Assembly (NCBI GenBank): GCA_945910815.1
Contig: CAMDZD010000010.1
Span: 1 to 64,000 of the forward strand
DNA: 64,000 nt
Source: an uncultured Clostridia bacterium
Lineage (GTDB): Bacteria; Bacillota; Clostridia; Oscillospirales; Ruminococcaceae
Reading direction: 5' to 3'
The position numbers and the translations under genes are program-made. A model generated the notes under the pieces. The model ran no database searches. It saw only the letters and a list, made by a program, of their open reading frames with translations, and was not told the origin of the DNA. Below, piece by piece: positions 44,658 through 55,672 of the stretch; the first letter of the stretch is position 1, and every line of letters starts with the position of its first letter.

Positions 44658-45386
44658 TTACTGACCTGATGATGTCTTTGCGTAAATGGAAAGTATTTCT
44701 GATGCCTCTCTTGAATCAACAATGCCGTCTTTGTCTATATCTCCGAGAAGTGTAATATATTTATATTCCTCGGAATCCTTTTGCGGAGTTTTTCCCGATG
44801 ACATTTCAGCGTAAAAGCTAAGAACACTGGAAGCGTCTGACGCATTTATTGTTCCGTCGCCGTTTACATCTCCCATTTCCAATCCCGAAAAAGTTCTTGC
44901 CATATCAGAGGAATATCCCATAAAAGCATTTTTCATAGTATCAGTATCATAATAATACTGGATATTTGCAGTAAGCTTAGTAAATGATTTTATTTCATCT
45001 TCACTATAAGAATCAATATTCATTGCTATATCATGGAAAAACATTGCATCATCAATATCAATTTTTCCGTCACCATTAGCGTCAATTGTTTTTAATATCT
45101 TATTGCAAAGAATAGATGCGTCAATTGAATTTATTTCACCGTCACCGTTAAGGTCACCGAAATTCAGAATACTTTCAATATCCTCATCAGGAATTTCATC
45201 AAGTCTGCCAGTCATATTTTTTGCATAATAATCAAGTATCATAAATGTATCATCAGAATTTATAAAACCGTCGCAGTTTATATCGCCTGTTATATGTTCC
45301 TCAGCGAATGAAAAAACAGGCAGTGAAGAAACTGCAAGAAGTGCGGAAGTTAAAACGGAAGTAAAAATTTTTACTGTTTTTTTCAT
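44658..45386 (-). CDS. Secreted protein made of dockerin-type calcium repeats
   Basis: The 242-residue protein has a signal peptide (about 1-28) and then little besides EF-hand-like dockerin loops: GDINCDGFINSDD, GDLNGDGEINSID, DANGDGKIDIDDA, GDVNGDGTINASDA and GDIDKDGIVDSREA. Dockerins bind cohesins in cellulosomes or other surface assemblies of ruminococci and clostridia. No catalytic, carbohydrate-binding or anchoring domain is present, so it may be an adaptor or a free calcium-binding protein. AGGAGG precedes the ATG. It is a single-gene unit with its own promoter. Confidence 0.85.
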   Translation of the reverse strand: MKKTVKIFTSVLTSALLAVSSLPVFSFAEEHITGDINCDGFINSDDTFMILDYYAKNMTGRLDEIPDEDIESILNFGDLNGDGEINSIDASILCNKILKTIDANGDGKIDIDDAMFFHDIAMNIDSYSEDEIKSFTKLTANIQYYYDTDTMKNAFMGYSSDMARTFSGLEMGDVNGDGTINASDASSVLSFYAEMSSGKTPQKDSEEYKYITLLGDIDKDGIVDSREASEILSIYAKTSSGQ

Positions 45387-45426
45387 ATAAATCCCTCCTG
45401 AAAAATAAACTTATTTTATTAGTTTT

Positions 45427-45455
45427 ATTATATCACTATTGATATTAAAAGTCAA
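45427..45455 (-). promoter_or_regulatory. Promoter of the dockerin-repeat gene
   Basis: On the minus strand TTGACT (45450-45455), 17 bases and TATAAT (45427-45432). A run of 20 A (plus strand, 45463-45482) lies just upstream and may act as a bendable UP-element-like tract. Confidence 0.8.
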
Positions 45456-45575
45456 TATCCGCAAAAAAAAAAAAAAAAAAAATTAATCAAATTTATCTTT
45501 CAGTATTCGTGCATAAATATTCTCCTGTCAATAATTCTGTATCTGCAAAATATTCAAAAAAATTTCAAATCCATC

Positions 45576-45604
45576 TTGAAATGACAAAAAATATAGTGTA
45601 TAAT
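45576..45604 (+). promoter_or_regulatory. Promoter of oadG-oadB
   Basis: TTGAAA (45576-45581), 17 bases, then TATAAT (45599-45604), 40 bases before the oadG start. Confidence 0.75.
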
Positions 45605-45643
45605 AAATCTGTATAAAAATTTATTATGATTGGAGTGTGAGTT

Positions 45644-46051
45644 ATGAATTTCTATATGCTCGCCAAAATTGCCCCGACTGCTGACCTTGACATCAGTCAG
45701 ACTGCCGGCGTTATTATAAGCGGACTCGCCGTAGTCTTTCTTGTATTACTGCTTCTTGTCGGCTTTGTCAGCCTGTTTGGTTCTTTCTTCAAAAAGGGAA
45801 AAAAAGAACCTCCTGTTAAACAAGCTCCCCCACCGAAACAGGAAACTAAAAAACCTGTTCCGCCTCCTGTCCCCGTGGCAGAAGATGACAGCGACGAAAT
45901 TATTGCCGTTATTTCCGCCGTTGTCGCACAGATGAGTATTGAAGACGGAAAACAGTACAGAATCAAATCCGTTAAAGCTAAAAATCAGAAATCCTCCGGC
46001 AGACCGGTATGGGCTTCCGAAGGTCTGCGACAGAATACAAATCCATTTTAG
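45644..46051 (+). CDS. oadG: OadG-family gamma subunit of a sodium-pumping decarboxylase
   Basis: The 135-residue protein has one transmembrane helix (about 20-45, GVIISGLAVVFLVLLLLVG), a proline-rich linker and a C-terminal segment AVISAVVAQMSIEDGKQYRI, as in OadG proteins. The gamma subunit anchors the carboxyltransferase to the beta subunit and helps assembly. ATG 45644 follows a GGAGTG site. The beta subunit gene follows, but no alpha (carboxyltransferase) or biotin carrier gene is nearby. Confidence 0.85.
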   Translation: MNFYMLAKIAPTADLDISQTAGVIISGLAVVFLVLLLLVGFVSLFGSFFKKGKKEPPVKQAPPPKQETKKPVPPPVPVAEDDSDEIIAVISAVVAQMSIEDGKQYRIKSVKAKNQKSSGRPVWASEGLRQNTNPF

Positions 46052-46083
46052 CGGAAATTTTTCAGAAAGGAATTTTTTATACG

Positions 46084-47331
46084 ATGTTGGAAATTTTTCT
46101 CGATACTCTGAAAGAAATATGGAATACAAGCGGAATTTCTGCAATATTTATGGGCGACAACTGGAAAAATCTTATTATGATTGCAATTTCTTTCGGATTT
46201 ATGTATCTCGCTATTGTAAAGCAGTTTGAACCGCTCCTGCTTCTTCCGATTGCATTCGGTATGTTCCTGACTAATCTTCCTGTAGTGAACATATCGGACG
46301 CTATCTATCACCCCGAACTTTTTGATTACGTTTATGAATACGATGCTGCCGGAAACGTCATTGACCATTATATTGACTACGGCAGAATACTTAAAGAGGG
46401 CGGACTGCTTGATATACTTTACATAGGTGTCAAACTCGGACTCTATCCACCGCTTATATTCCTCGGAATCGGTACTATGACAGACTTTTCACCTCTTATT
46501 GCAAATCCTAAGAGCTTTCTCCTCGGTGCTGCTGCACAGGGCGGTATTTTCATTACATTCCTCGGAGCTGCACTTTTCGGATTTTCAGCTGCCGAAGCAG
46601 GTTCAATCGCTATCATAGGCGGTGCAGACGGTCCTACTGCTATCTATGTTTCAACAAAGCTTCTTTCAGGAGGAGACTTTAAAATAAGCACAGGTACAAT
46701 TGCTCTCGCTGCTTATACATATATGGCACTTGTTCCGCTTATTCAGCCCCCGATTATGAAATTCCTTACAACAGACAAGGAACGCAAAATCAAAATGGGA
46801 AACCTCAGAACAGTTTCCAAAACAGAAAAAATTATTTTCCCTGTTGCCGTAACACTTATAGTTGCATTAATAGTTCCGTCAGCTGCTACACTTGTCGGTA
46901 TGCTTATGCTCGGAAATATCCTCAAGGAAAGCGGTGTCTGCAACCGTCTTGTTGATACTGCACAGAATGCACTTATGAATATTATAACAATCTTTCTTGG
47001 CGTATCAGTCGGAGCTACTACAAAGGCTGATAAAATTCTCAACAAGGAATTTGCCGGTGTAATTCTCCTTGGTGTAATTGCATTCTGTATAGGCACTACA
47101 TGCGGTGTGCTTTTTGCAAAAATCATGTGCAAAGTTACACATGGAAAGGTAAATCCGCTTATTGGTTCTGCCGGAGTTTCAGCAGTTCCAATGGCAGCAA
47201 GAGTTTCACAGAAAGTCGGTGCGGAATACGACCCGACCAACTTCCTACTCATGCATGCTATGGGTCCTAACGTTGCCGGAGTTATCGGTTCTGCCGTTGC
47301 AGCCGGTGTACTTCTCGGAGTTATCGGTTAA
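46084..47331 (+). CDS. oadB: Sodium-pumping decarboxylase beta subunit
   Basis: The 415-residue membrane protein has nine or more hydrophobic helices and the ion-translocation signature GGADGPTAIYVSTKL (near residues 180-194). This subunit decarboxylates carboxybiotin and pumps two sodium ions out, as in oxaloacetate, methylmalonyl-CoA and glutaconyl-CoA decarboxylases. ATG 46084 with AAAGGA is preferred; an earlier in-frame codon would overlap oadG heavily. A C-terminal motif GSAGVSAVPMAARVSQKVG is the conserved second half of the site. Confidence 0.92.
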   Translation: MLEIFLDTLKEIWNTSGISAIFMGDNWKNLIMIAISFGFMYLAIVKQFEPLLLLPIAFGMFLTNLPVVNISDAIYHPELFDYVYEYDAAGNVIDHYIDYGRILKEGGLLDILYIGVKLGLYPPLIFLGIGTMTDFSPLIANPKSFLLGAAAQGGIFITFLGAALFGFSAAEAGSIAIIGGADGPTAIYVSTKLLSGGDFKISTGTIALAAYTYMALVPLIQPPIMKFLTTDKERKIKMGNLRTVSKTEKIIFPVAVTLIVALIVPSAATLVGMLMLGNILKESGVCNRLVDTAQNALMNIITIFLGVSVGATTKADKILNKEFAGVILLGVIAFCIGTTCGVLFAKIMCKVTHGKVNPLIGSAGVSAVPMAARVSQKVGAEYDPTNFLLMHAMGPNVAGVIGSAVAAGVLLGVIG

Positions 47332-47362
47332 ATTTAAAATTAAAATTTACAGAAAGAATAAT

Positions 47363-47405
47363 CTCCTTTTCAGTGTAAATAATAAGCTGAAAAGGAGGTT
47401 TTTTT
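47363..47405 (+). promoter_or_regulatory. Hairpin carrying the rubrerythrin ribosome site, with terminator-like T tract
   Basis: CTCCTTTTCAG (47363-47373) pairs perfectly with CTGAAAAGGAG (47387-47397) around a 13-base loop. The 3' arm holds the AAGGAGG ribosome site, and GTTTTTTT follows up to the ATG at 47406. The structure can therefore stop transcription or hide the ribosome site. It lies between oadB and the rubrerythrin gene. Confidence 0.8.
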
Positions 47406-49264
<1,859 letters not shown>

Positions 49265-49269
49265 CAAAA

Positions 49270-49297
49270 AAGGGCGAATTATTTCAGATTCGCCCTT
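49270..49297. terminator. Bidirectional terminator between eno and thiE
   Basis: AAGGGCGAAT (49270-49279) and ATTCGCCCTT (49288-49297) form a ten-base perfect stem; T-rich sequence follows on the plus side and TTTTTTG on the minus side. The thiE stop lies inside. Confidence 0.85.
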
Positions 49298-49869
49298 AAA
49301 TTTTCTATAAGTATTTCAGGATTTTCAGCTTTCATAAGCGATGACATAACACAGATTCCGCTTATTCCGGTATTTTTCAGAAATTTTACGTTACTGGAAT
49401 TTATTCCGCCTATCGCATAAACAGGAATTTTAACTTTTTTACATATTTCACTTATAAAATCTGTTCCACGGGGAGCAAGTCCGGCTTTGCACTGCGTTTC
49501 AAATACGTGACCTGCCGTTATATATTTCGCTCCGAGATTTTCAGATTTTATTGCCTCCGATACTGAATGTACTGATACTCCGATATTTTCAGAATTATAT
49601 TGGTTTTCAGTAAAATCCGTATACGAACAGTGAAAGCTTTTAACATCAAGCTTTAACGCGGTATCGTAAAATTTGTGAATTGTCAGTGCTGTATTGTATT
49701 CCAGACAGATATTCTTTACTTCATAAGCAAGACGGAAATATTCACTTTCAGATAAATGCTTTTCACGAAGTATAATTCTGTCAATACCGCCCCTGCATAT
49801 TTTTCCGATTTGATTTAAAAAATTATCTCCGCAAAGCATACTCTGAGTAACGCATACAATTTCAGACAT
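49279..49869 (-). CDS. thiE: Thiamine phosphate synthase (ThiE/TenI family)
   Basis: The 196-residue TIM-barrel protein has the ThiE pattern: IILREKHLSESEYFRLA near residue 35, the SVHSVSEA segment, YITAGHVFETQCKAGLAPRG and VYAIGGINSSN. It joins the thiazole and pyrimidine phosphates. The substrate residues fit better with TenI/ThiE of clostridia than with the E. coli type. The start is ATG 49869 or GTG 49881; both overlap thiH by a few bases, and neither has a strong ribosome site, so it is read through coupling. Confidence 0.85.
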   Translation of the reverse strand: MSEIVCVTQSMLCGDNFLNQIGKICRGGIDRIILREKHLSESEYFRLAYEVKNICLEYNTALTIHKFYDTALKLDVKSFHCSYTDFTENQYNSENIGVSVHSVSEAIKSENLGAKYITAGHVFETQCKAGLAPRGTDFISEICKKVKIPVYAIGGINSSNVKFLKNTGISGICVMSSLMKAENPEILIENLRANLK

Positions 49870-51007
49870 ATATATAGTCACTCATTACGGGCTGAAGTCC
49901 TCTTGCTACAAGAGCATCATAAACTTCATTAACATTTCTGGGGTCGGAAATTTCAAACTGTTCATCGCCCTTTTTCTGACCGTCACCGTGACCGCCTATG
50001 CCTACATCTACACCGGCAGAAATTTTTGTAGCAGATATATCTACTATATTATCACGGAATTTCTGATTTTCTCTTGTGGAGATAGTTATATTTGAATACG
50101 GAAGAAAAATTCTGTATGCACAGACTATCTGCAGAAGCTGTTTTTCGTGAACGTCACGGGGATTTATATTTTCATTGTTAATTATTGGTCGGAGTCTCGG
50201 ACAGGACAAAGCAATTTCGGCATGGGGATATTTTTTCTGAATCAGACTTGCATGAAATCCCGTTGCAAAAGCGTCCTTTCTGAAACTGTCAAGACCCAAA
50301 AGCGAAGCGAATCCTACTCCACGCATACCGCCCATTAATGCTCTTTCCTGTGCGTTGAAACGATACGGGAAAATTCTTTTATGACCTCCGAGATGAAGTT
50401 CGGAATACTTGTCGGAATTATATGTTTCCTGAAATACTGTAACATAATCCGCACCACATTCGTGGAGATACTTATATTCATCGGAATTTACCGGATAAAT
50501 TTCAAGTCCGATTACTTTGAAATATTTTGATGCTATTCTGCAAGCCTCTCCGATATATTCAACATCGGAATATTTACGGCTCTCGCCTGTCAGAATTAAA
50601 ATTTCCTGCAGACCGCTTTTCGATATAGACTGCATTTCCCTTTCGATTTCCTCATAGTTCAGCTTTGCACGGTGTATCTTGTTTTTGCAGTTAAAACCGC
50701 AGTATACACAAAGATTTTCGCAGTAATTCGATATGTAAAGCGGTGTGAACATATAAACGGAGTTTCCGAAATGCTTTTGCTTTTCGTATCTTGCTTTCTG
50801 TGCTATCTCCTCAAGGAATTTTTCCGCTGACGGTGAAAGTAATGCCTTGTAATTCTCAACGGTGCATACATCACTTTCAAGAGCATTTATTACATCTTTA
50901 TCGGTATAATTTTCGGGGATATATTCATTCATTGCTGATATGACTTTATCCTGAATTTCAGAACCGATATTTTCCATACCGTCAAGATATTCCATATGAT
51001 TAAGCAT
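49862..51007 (-). CDS. thiH: 2-iminoacetate synthase (radical SAM)
   Basis: The 381-residue radical SAM enzyme splits tyrosine to give dehydroglycine for the thiazole ring. The cluster motif is CENLCVYCGF near residue 95, followed by LTGESRKYSDVEYIGEAC and the C-terminal stretch SAGVDVGIGGHGD. Oxygen-sensitive ThiH fits an anaerobe; the oxygen-using ThiO is absent. It lies nine bases after thiG. Confidence 0.93.
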   Translation of the reverse strand: MLNHMEYLDGMENIGSEIQDKVISAMNEYIPENYTDKDVINALESDVCTVENYKALLSPSAEKFLEEIAQKARYEKQKHFGNSVYMFTPLYISNYCENLCVYCGFNCKNKIHRAKLNYEEIEREMQSISKSGLQEILILTGESRKYSDVEYIGEACRIASKYFKVIGLEIYPVNSDEYKYLHECGADYVTVFQETYNSDKYSELHLGGHKRIFPYRFNAQERALMGGMRGVGFASLLGLDSFRKDAFATGFHASLIQKKYPHAEIALSCPRLRPIINNENINPRDVHEKQLLQIVCAYRIFLPYSNITISTRENQKFRDNIVDISATKISAGVDVGIGGHGDGQKKGDEQFEISDPRNVNEVYDALVARGLQPVMSDYIYV

Positions 51008-51016
51008 AATATATTC

Positions 51017-51781
51017 TCACTCCCCTAAGAATCCGGTAAGCGGTGATGATGCCGATGCACCTTTTTCCTTTACTCTGCCGAGTCCCGAAAGATATGCACT
51101 TCTTCCCGCCTCAATAGCTTTCCTGAAAGCCTCCGCCATTAACGGAATATTTCCGGCTGTCGCAATTGCAGTATTAGCCATTACCGCATCTGCACCCATT
51201 TCCATAACTTCGCAAGCCTGTGACGGTCTGCCTATTCCTGCATCGACTATTATCGGCAAATCAATTTCATCAATTAAAATCTGTATAAAATCCTTTGTAC
51301 ATAATCCCTTGTTTGAACCTATCGGGGAGGCAAGAGGCATTACTGCCGATGCTCCTGCATTTACCAAATCCCTTGCAGTATTCAAATCAGGGTACATATA
51401 GGGCATTACTATAAATCCCTCTTTTGCAAGAATTTCAGTAGCCTTTACGGTTTCCGCATTGTCGGGGAGAAGGTATTTTGAATCACGTATAACTTCTATT
51501 TTTATAAAGTCACCGCAACCGATTTCCCTTGAAAGCCTTGCAATTCTTACAGCCTCCTCAGCATTTCTTGCTCCGGAAGTATTCGGAAGAAGTGTAACAC
51601 CCTTTGGAATATAGTCAAGTATATTCGCAACATTTCCGCTGTTTGCACGTCTTAAAGCAAGTGTAATTATTTCTGCTCCGGCATTTTCAACAGCGGATTT
51701 TATAAGCTCAAGGGAATATTTTCCCGAACCGAGTATAAATCTTGAATTAAATTCATGTCCGCCTATAACAAGTTTATCCAT
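51017..51781 (-). CDS. thiG: Thiazole synthase
   Basis: The 254-residue TIM-barrel enzyme assembles the thiazole phosphate from deoxyxylulose phosphate, dehydroglycine and ThiS thiocarboxylate. Motifs are [48 protein letters not shown] and [11 protein letters not shown]. It is complete. A hairpin separates it from trxA, so it may have partly independent expression. Confidence 0.95.
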   Translation of the reverse strand: MDKLVIGGHEFNSRFILGSGKYSLELIKSAVENAGAEIITLALRRANSGNVANILDYIPKGVTLLPNTSGARNAEEAVRIARLSREIGCGDFIKIEVIRDSKYLLPDNAETVKATEILAKEGFIVMPYMYPDLNTARDLVNAGASAVMPLASPIGSNKGLCTKDFIQILIDEIDLPIIVDAGIGRPSQACEVMEMGADAVMANTAIATAGNIPLMAEAFRKAIEAGRSAYLSGLGRVKEKGASASSPLTGFLGE

Positions 51782-51811
51782 TTTTTAAAACGCTTCCTTA
51801 AATATATTTTC

Positions 51812-51832
51812 GGGGCAAACAAAGTTCGCCCC
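51812..51832. terminator. Hairpin between trxA and thiG
   Basis: GGGGCAAAC and GTTCGCCCC pair over nine bases with one G-T wobble and a three-base loop. On the minus strand it is followed by A- and T-rich sequence. It could end or weaken transcription from the thiC side before thiG-thiH-thiE. Confidence 0.55.
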
Positions 51833-51840
51833 AAAGTGAA

Positions 51841-52149
51841 TTACTTTACCATTGCAAGAATGGATTTCTTATCCCTTGCACCTACTGCAACATCGGCAAT
51901 TCTGCCGTTTTTTATTGCTACAAGAGTGGGTATGCTCTGAATCTGAAAAGCTCCGGCAAGTTCAGGCTGTTCATCAACATTGATTTTTCCTACTTTTATG
52001 TCGGGATTTTCCTCTGCAATTTCGTCAACAATCGGAGATACCATTCGGCAAGGTCCGCACCATGATGCCCAGAAATCAAGAAGTACATTTTTTTCGGACT
52101 CCATAACTTCCGACTGAAAATTATCATTTGTAATTGTTATAACTGACAT
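51841..52149 (-). CDS. trxA: Thioredoxin
   Basis: The 102-residue thioredoxin has the active site WASWCGPC (C31 and C34) and the cis-proline in IQSIPTLV. It reduces disulfides in the cytoplasm. It lies directly after a ferredoxin-thioredoxin-reductase-like gene and ahead of thiG; redox partners are needed for the cysteine-dependent sulfur transfer in thiamine synthesis, but this link is inference. Confidence 0.95.
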   Translation of the reverse strand: MSVITITNDNFQSEVMESEKNVLLDFWASWCGPCRMVSPIVDEIAEENPDIKVGKINVDEQPELAGAFQIQSIPTLVAIKNGRIADVAVGARDKKSILAMVK

Positions 52150-52171
52150 AAAAAATCAATCCTTTCAGAAT

Positions 52172-52369
52172 TTATTTGCTTTTGTAATAAAGCATACAGT
52201 GACAGTATCCCTCAAAATCGGGGTCTTTTATCTGTTCTCTGAATTCCTTGCACATGCATTTGTTATCTTCTGTACGCTGTAAACGGCATGGGCAGTAACC
52301 TCCTGTACGCTCCAAGCCCTCTTTTACTGTTTTTACAACCTCTTTATCATCATTGTATCTTATTTTCAT
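52172..52369 (-). CDS. Ferredoxin-thioredoxin reductase catalytic-subunit-like protein
   Basis: The 65-residue protein carries six cysteines in three pairs: CPC (26-28), CMC (38-40) and CHC (56-58). This is the arrangement of the FTR catalytic chain, which holds a 4Fe-4S cluster beside a redox disulfide and reduces thioredoxin with electrons from ferredoxin. It is shorter than plant FTR but similar to bacterial and archaeal homologues. ATG 52369 follows GAGG. The thioredoxin gene is the next one, 22 bases downstream. Confidence 0.85.
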   Translation of the reverse strand: MKIRYNDDKEVVKTVKEGLERTGGYCPCRLQRTEDNKCMCKEFREQIKDPDFEGYCHCMLYYKSK

Positions 52370-52380
52370 AATAATATACC

Positions 52381-53283
52381 TCATTTCAAAGTTAATCGTT
52401 CACCGTCACGGCTTACCGTTGTATTGCTGAAAATTTTTCTGACCGTTTCAGCATATTCAAAGGGATTTACAAGTGCGGGACTGTAATGTGTAAGCCATAA
52501 TCTTTTTGAATCTGATTTCAGAGCAATTTCAGCACTTTGTGAAAATACCATATGACCCTTTTCACGCATTTTATCTATGTATTCATCATCACCGTACATT
52601 CCCTCACATACAAGCAAGTCAGAATTTTCCGCAAATTTAATCATATCTTCAAAAAATACACTGTCTGTCATATAAGTGATTTTTATGGGATTACGCTTTT
52701 CATCTGTAACCATATCGGGAGTAATTATATTTCCGCCAAGTTCTATGCTTTCTCCGGAATGGAGTATTTTCCAGTATTTCAAATCTATTCCGAGACTTTT
52801 AGCTTTCTGCGGATTGAATACTGCTTTCCGGTTCAGCGTAAATGAATATCCGAGACATTCTATTCCATGTCTTAACGGCATTGATTTAACATCAATATCA
52901 TTCCACTTAAATTCCGAAATATTCTTTGAGGAAAGCTCATGTATTTCAATCTCAAACGGCAAAACGGGACAGATACAGCAGAGCTTTTCTATAATACCCG
53001 AGATTCCCGTATGACCGTATATTTTCAATACGCCTGTTTTACCGCAGTTCCCTAAGGAAAGCAAAAGCCCTGCAAGTCCGGATATATGGTCAGCATGTAC
53101 ATGGGTTATAAAAATTGCATCAAGACGGCTTAATTTACAGCCGTTTTTAGCAAGTGTAATCTGTGTACCCTCTCCGCAGTCTATCAGGCAGGCTTTTCCG
53201 TTGTATTCAATCCAGAAACATGTAAGCCATCTTTCCGGAAGAGGCAACATTCCACCCGTACCTGCAAGACATACATCTATCAT
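52381..53283 (-). CDS. rnz: Ribonuclease Z
   Basis: The 300-residue metallo-beta-lactamase-fold enzyme removes the 3' trailer of tRNA precursors. The metal motif THVHADHISGLAGLL, the GEGTQITLAKNG loop and the late motifs CEGMYGD and LTHYSPA are present. The length is normal for the short RNase Z. AGAGGTG precedes the ATG. It is embedded in the thiamine operon between the CPBP protease and the FTR-like gene. Confidence 0.92.
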   Translation of the reverse strand: MIDVCLAGTGGMLPLPERWLTCFWIEYNGKACLIDCGEGTQITLAKNGCKLSRLDAIFITHVHADHISGLAGLLLSLGNCGKTGVLKIYGHTGISGIIEKLCCICPVLPFEIEIHELSSKNISEFKWNDIDVKSMPLRHGIECLGYSFTLNRKAVFNPQKAKSLGIDLKYWKILHSGESIELGGNIITPDMVTDEKRNPIKITYMTDSVFFEDMIKFAENSDLLVCEGMYGDDEYIDKMREKGHMVFSQSAEIALKSDSKRLWLTHYSPALVNPFEYAETVRKIFSNTTVSRDGERLTLK

Positions 53284-53299
53284 TTTTTATCACCTCTCT

Positions 53300-54127
53300 T
53301 TATACACTGTCATTCTTCATCATTATAAAGGACGGTATCACCGCCATAAGCGAAATTATTATCATAACGGCAATACAGGCAATATTTGCCGGAATAAATG
53401 CAAACAGTACAGCAGTTATGGTTGATGCTATGGTATTTACAAAAAAGTGTATCATCATTGACGGAATTATACTGTTATACTTCTTGACAGCATATCCGAG
53501 AATAAGACCTATAAGAAACGCATATGTTCCCTGTACCCAGTTCATATGCATTATGCCGAAAATAAGTGCCTGAATGGTATTTGCAAGCCAGAAAGGTACT
53601 GACTTACGGAAATACATAAGAGTTATTCCACGACATAAAAGTTCTTCGCTTATTGGTGCAAGACATGATGCTGATATAAGCATAAGAAAGTTCGTACCCA
53701 TTCCGGATATTTCAACCATATCTTCATATTTTTCAATGACTTCCGGAAAAAAGCGTTGCTGTATAAGTGCTGTTGTATTGCTCATAACACTAAGCGAAAG
53801 AGCCAATACAAACGTTACAAGCAAGATTTTCGGGCGGAAACGGAATTTTGGTTCAGTATTTTTTGACCTTCCAAAAAAGTACCATAATCCGAATACAAGA
53901 GCCATCATTATATGCATAGCAAAAGTAGCGGGCGGAGAAATTTCTGTCACAATCTGCATATATTTTTCGTTGTCACCGCTTTGCAGAGAATCCATAACTT
54001 CGGAAATTCTCGGAAGCATAAATAATATTGTAACTCCGAACTGCAGAATCCAGTATATTACAAAAGGTACAAGTGCAAGGAAAAAATATCCGACTTTTGC
54101 ACCTGTGCTTATTTTTTTATCTTCCAA
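53300..54127 (-). CDS. CPBP-family intramembrane protease
   Basis: The 275-residue membrane protein has about seven hydrophobic helices and the CAAX-protease (CPBP/Abi) motifs SEELLCRGITLMYF and FGIMHMNWVQGTYAF, which carry the metal glutamates and histidines. Some members give immunity to bacteriocins. The start is a TTG at 54127, one base after the thiS stop, with GGGAGGGG as ribosome site; this tight junction means real coupling with thiS. Confidence 0.88.
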   Translation of the reverse strand: MEDKKISTGAKVGYFFLALVPFVIYWILQFGVTILFMLPRISEVMDSLQSGDNEKYMQIVTEISPPATFAMHIMMALVFGLWYFFGRSKNTEPKFRFRPKILLVTFVLALSLSVMSNTTALIQQRFFPEVIEKYEDMVEISGMGTNFLMLISASCLAPISEELLCRGITLMYFRKSVPFWLANTIQALIFGIMHMNWVQGTYAFLIGLILGYAVKKYNSIIPSMMIHFFVNTIASTITAVLFAFIPANIACIAVMIIISLMAVIPSFIMMKNDSV

Positions 54128-54128
54128 A

Positions 54129-54326
54129 TTATCCCCCTCCCATAAATGATACTATCTCAATTTCATCATCTTCGGAGATAATATAATTATCATATTCTGA
54201 TTTTGAAATTATATTATAATTCACTTCGACTGCTATTATTTTGGGATTATATCCCGCTTTTTCAAGATATGCCGATAAAGATTCTCCGAGAGCCTCGGGA
54301 GTATTTTTACCATTTATTTTAATCAT
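54129..54326 (-). CDS. thiS: Sulfur carrier protein ThiS
   Basis: The 65-residue ubiquitin-like protein ends in MGGG with the C-terminal glycines that carry sulfur as thiocarboxylate for the thiazole ring. The start MIKINGKNT and the IAVEVNYNII strand are typical. Its activating enzyme ThiF is not found in this operon. AAGGTG precedes the ATG. Confidence 0.9.
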   Translation of the reverse strand: MIKINGKNTPEALGESLSAYLEKAGYNPKIIAVEVNYNIISKSEYDNYIISEDDEIEIVSFMGGG

Positions 54327-54335
54327 ATAATCACC

Positions 54336-55646
54336 TTACTTTTCTGAACAGAATTTTACTTTCTTACCCTCAAGAATCATGTTAGTAGTTCTCATTGCAC
54401 ACATTTTTCCGCACATAGAGCATGTATGCTTTTCGGAGGGAGGAGCGGAATTGAAATATCTTTCAGCTTTTTCACGGTCAATCGCATAGCTGAACATTTC
54501 GTCCCAGTCAATACGGCGACGTGCATCGCTCATTTTGTTGTCAATATCCCTTGCACCTTTAACGCCCTTTGCAATATCAGCAGCGTGTGCAGCGATTTTG
54601 CTTGCAACGATACCCTCTCTGACATCATCAATATCAGGCAGTCGGAGGTGTTCCGCAGGAGTTACATAGCAGAGGAAATCCGCTCCGCTTGATGCTGCAA
54701 TTGCTCCTCCTATTGCAGAGGTTATATGGTCATATCCGGGAGCAATATCCGTTACAAGAGGGCCTAAAACATAGAACGGTGCATTATGGCATATTCTTTT
54801 CTGCAAGGTCATATTTGCGGATATTTCATTCATAGCCATATGACCGGGGCCTTCAACCATTACCTGCACATCTTTCGCCCATGCACGCTTAGTCAAATCT
54901 CCGAGTTCGATGAGTTCGCTTATCTGACCTGCATCGGTACTGTCGGCAATTGAACCGGGGCGGAGTGCATCTCCGAGACTTATTGTAACATCATACTCTC
55001 TTAATATATCAAGAACTTCATCATAATATTCATAGAAAGGATTTTCGTTTCCTGTCATTTCCATCCACGCAAAAAGAAGTGAACCGCCTCTTGATACTAT
55101 ATTAGTCAGTCTCTTTGAACGCCTGAAACATTCAACAGCACGTTTATTAATTCCCGCATGTATAGTCATAAAGTCAACGCCCTCTTTTGCATGAGCCTCA
55201 ACGACTTTCAGAAAATCCTTTGCAGTTATATCAAGCAAATCCTTTTCGAGATAGCCGACTGCATCATACATCGGAACAGTTCCAATCATTGCGGGGGACA
55301 TTTCAATCAGCTTTTTTCTGAATGTATTTGTTTTTCCGTAATTTGACAAATCCATAATAGCTTCGCATTTGAAATCAATTGCAAGCTTTACTTTCTGCAT
55401 TTCAACGTCATAATCCTTTTTGTCGCCCGAAATTCCGAGATTTACGTTGATTTTTGTACGCAGTCCCGAACCTATTCCCTCTGCTGAAAGTGATTTGTGA
55501 TTTATATTTGCCGGAATTGCAACAGTTCCCTCTGCTACTTTCTTCATAATTTCGGAAACTTCGATATTTTCCTTTTCGGCAACGGTTTTCATCTGCGGAG
55601 TAACAATACCCTTTTTACCGGCTTCCATCTGTGTTTTATATTCCAA
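54336..55646 (-). CDS. thiC: Phosphomethylpyrimidine synthase
   Basis: The 436-residue radical SAM enzyme converts aminoimidazole ribotide to the thiamine pyrimidine. Motifs are [37 protein letters not shown], the late [11 protein letters not shown] cluster site (a CxxC plus third cysteine unusual for radical SAM). The start is most likely TTG 55646 with AGGAG eight bases upstream. It is the first gene of the thiamine operon. Confidence 0.95.
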   Translation of the reverse strand: MEYKTQMEAGKKGIVTPQMKTVAEKENIEVSEIMKKVAEGTVAIPANINHKSLSAEGIGSGLRTKINVNLGISGDKKDYDVEMQKVKLAIDFKCEAIMDLSNYGKTNTFRKKLIEMSPAMIGTVPMYDAVGYLEKDLLDITAKDFLKVVEAHAKEGVDFMTIHAGINKRAVECFRRSKRLTNIVSRGGSLLFAWMEMTGNENPFYEYYDEVLDILREYDVTISLGDALRPGSIADSTDAGQISELIELGDLTKRAWAKDVQVMVEGPGHMAMNEISANMTLQKRICHNAPFYVLGPLVTDIAPGYDHITSAIGGAIAASSGADFLCYVTPAEHLRLPDIDDVREGIVASKIAAHAADIAKGVKGARDIDNKMSDARRRIDWDEMFSYAIDREKAERYFNSAPPSEKHTCSMCGKMCAMRTTNMILEGKKVKFCSEK

Positions 55647-55672
55647 AAAATCATCTCCTAAAAATAAAAAAA

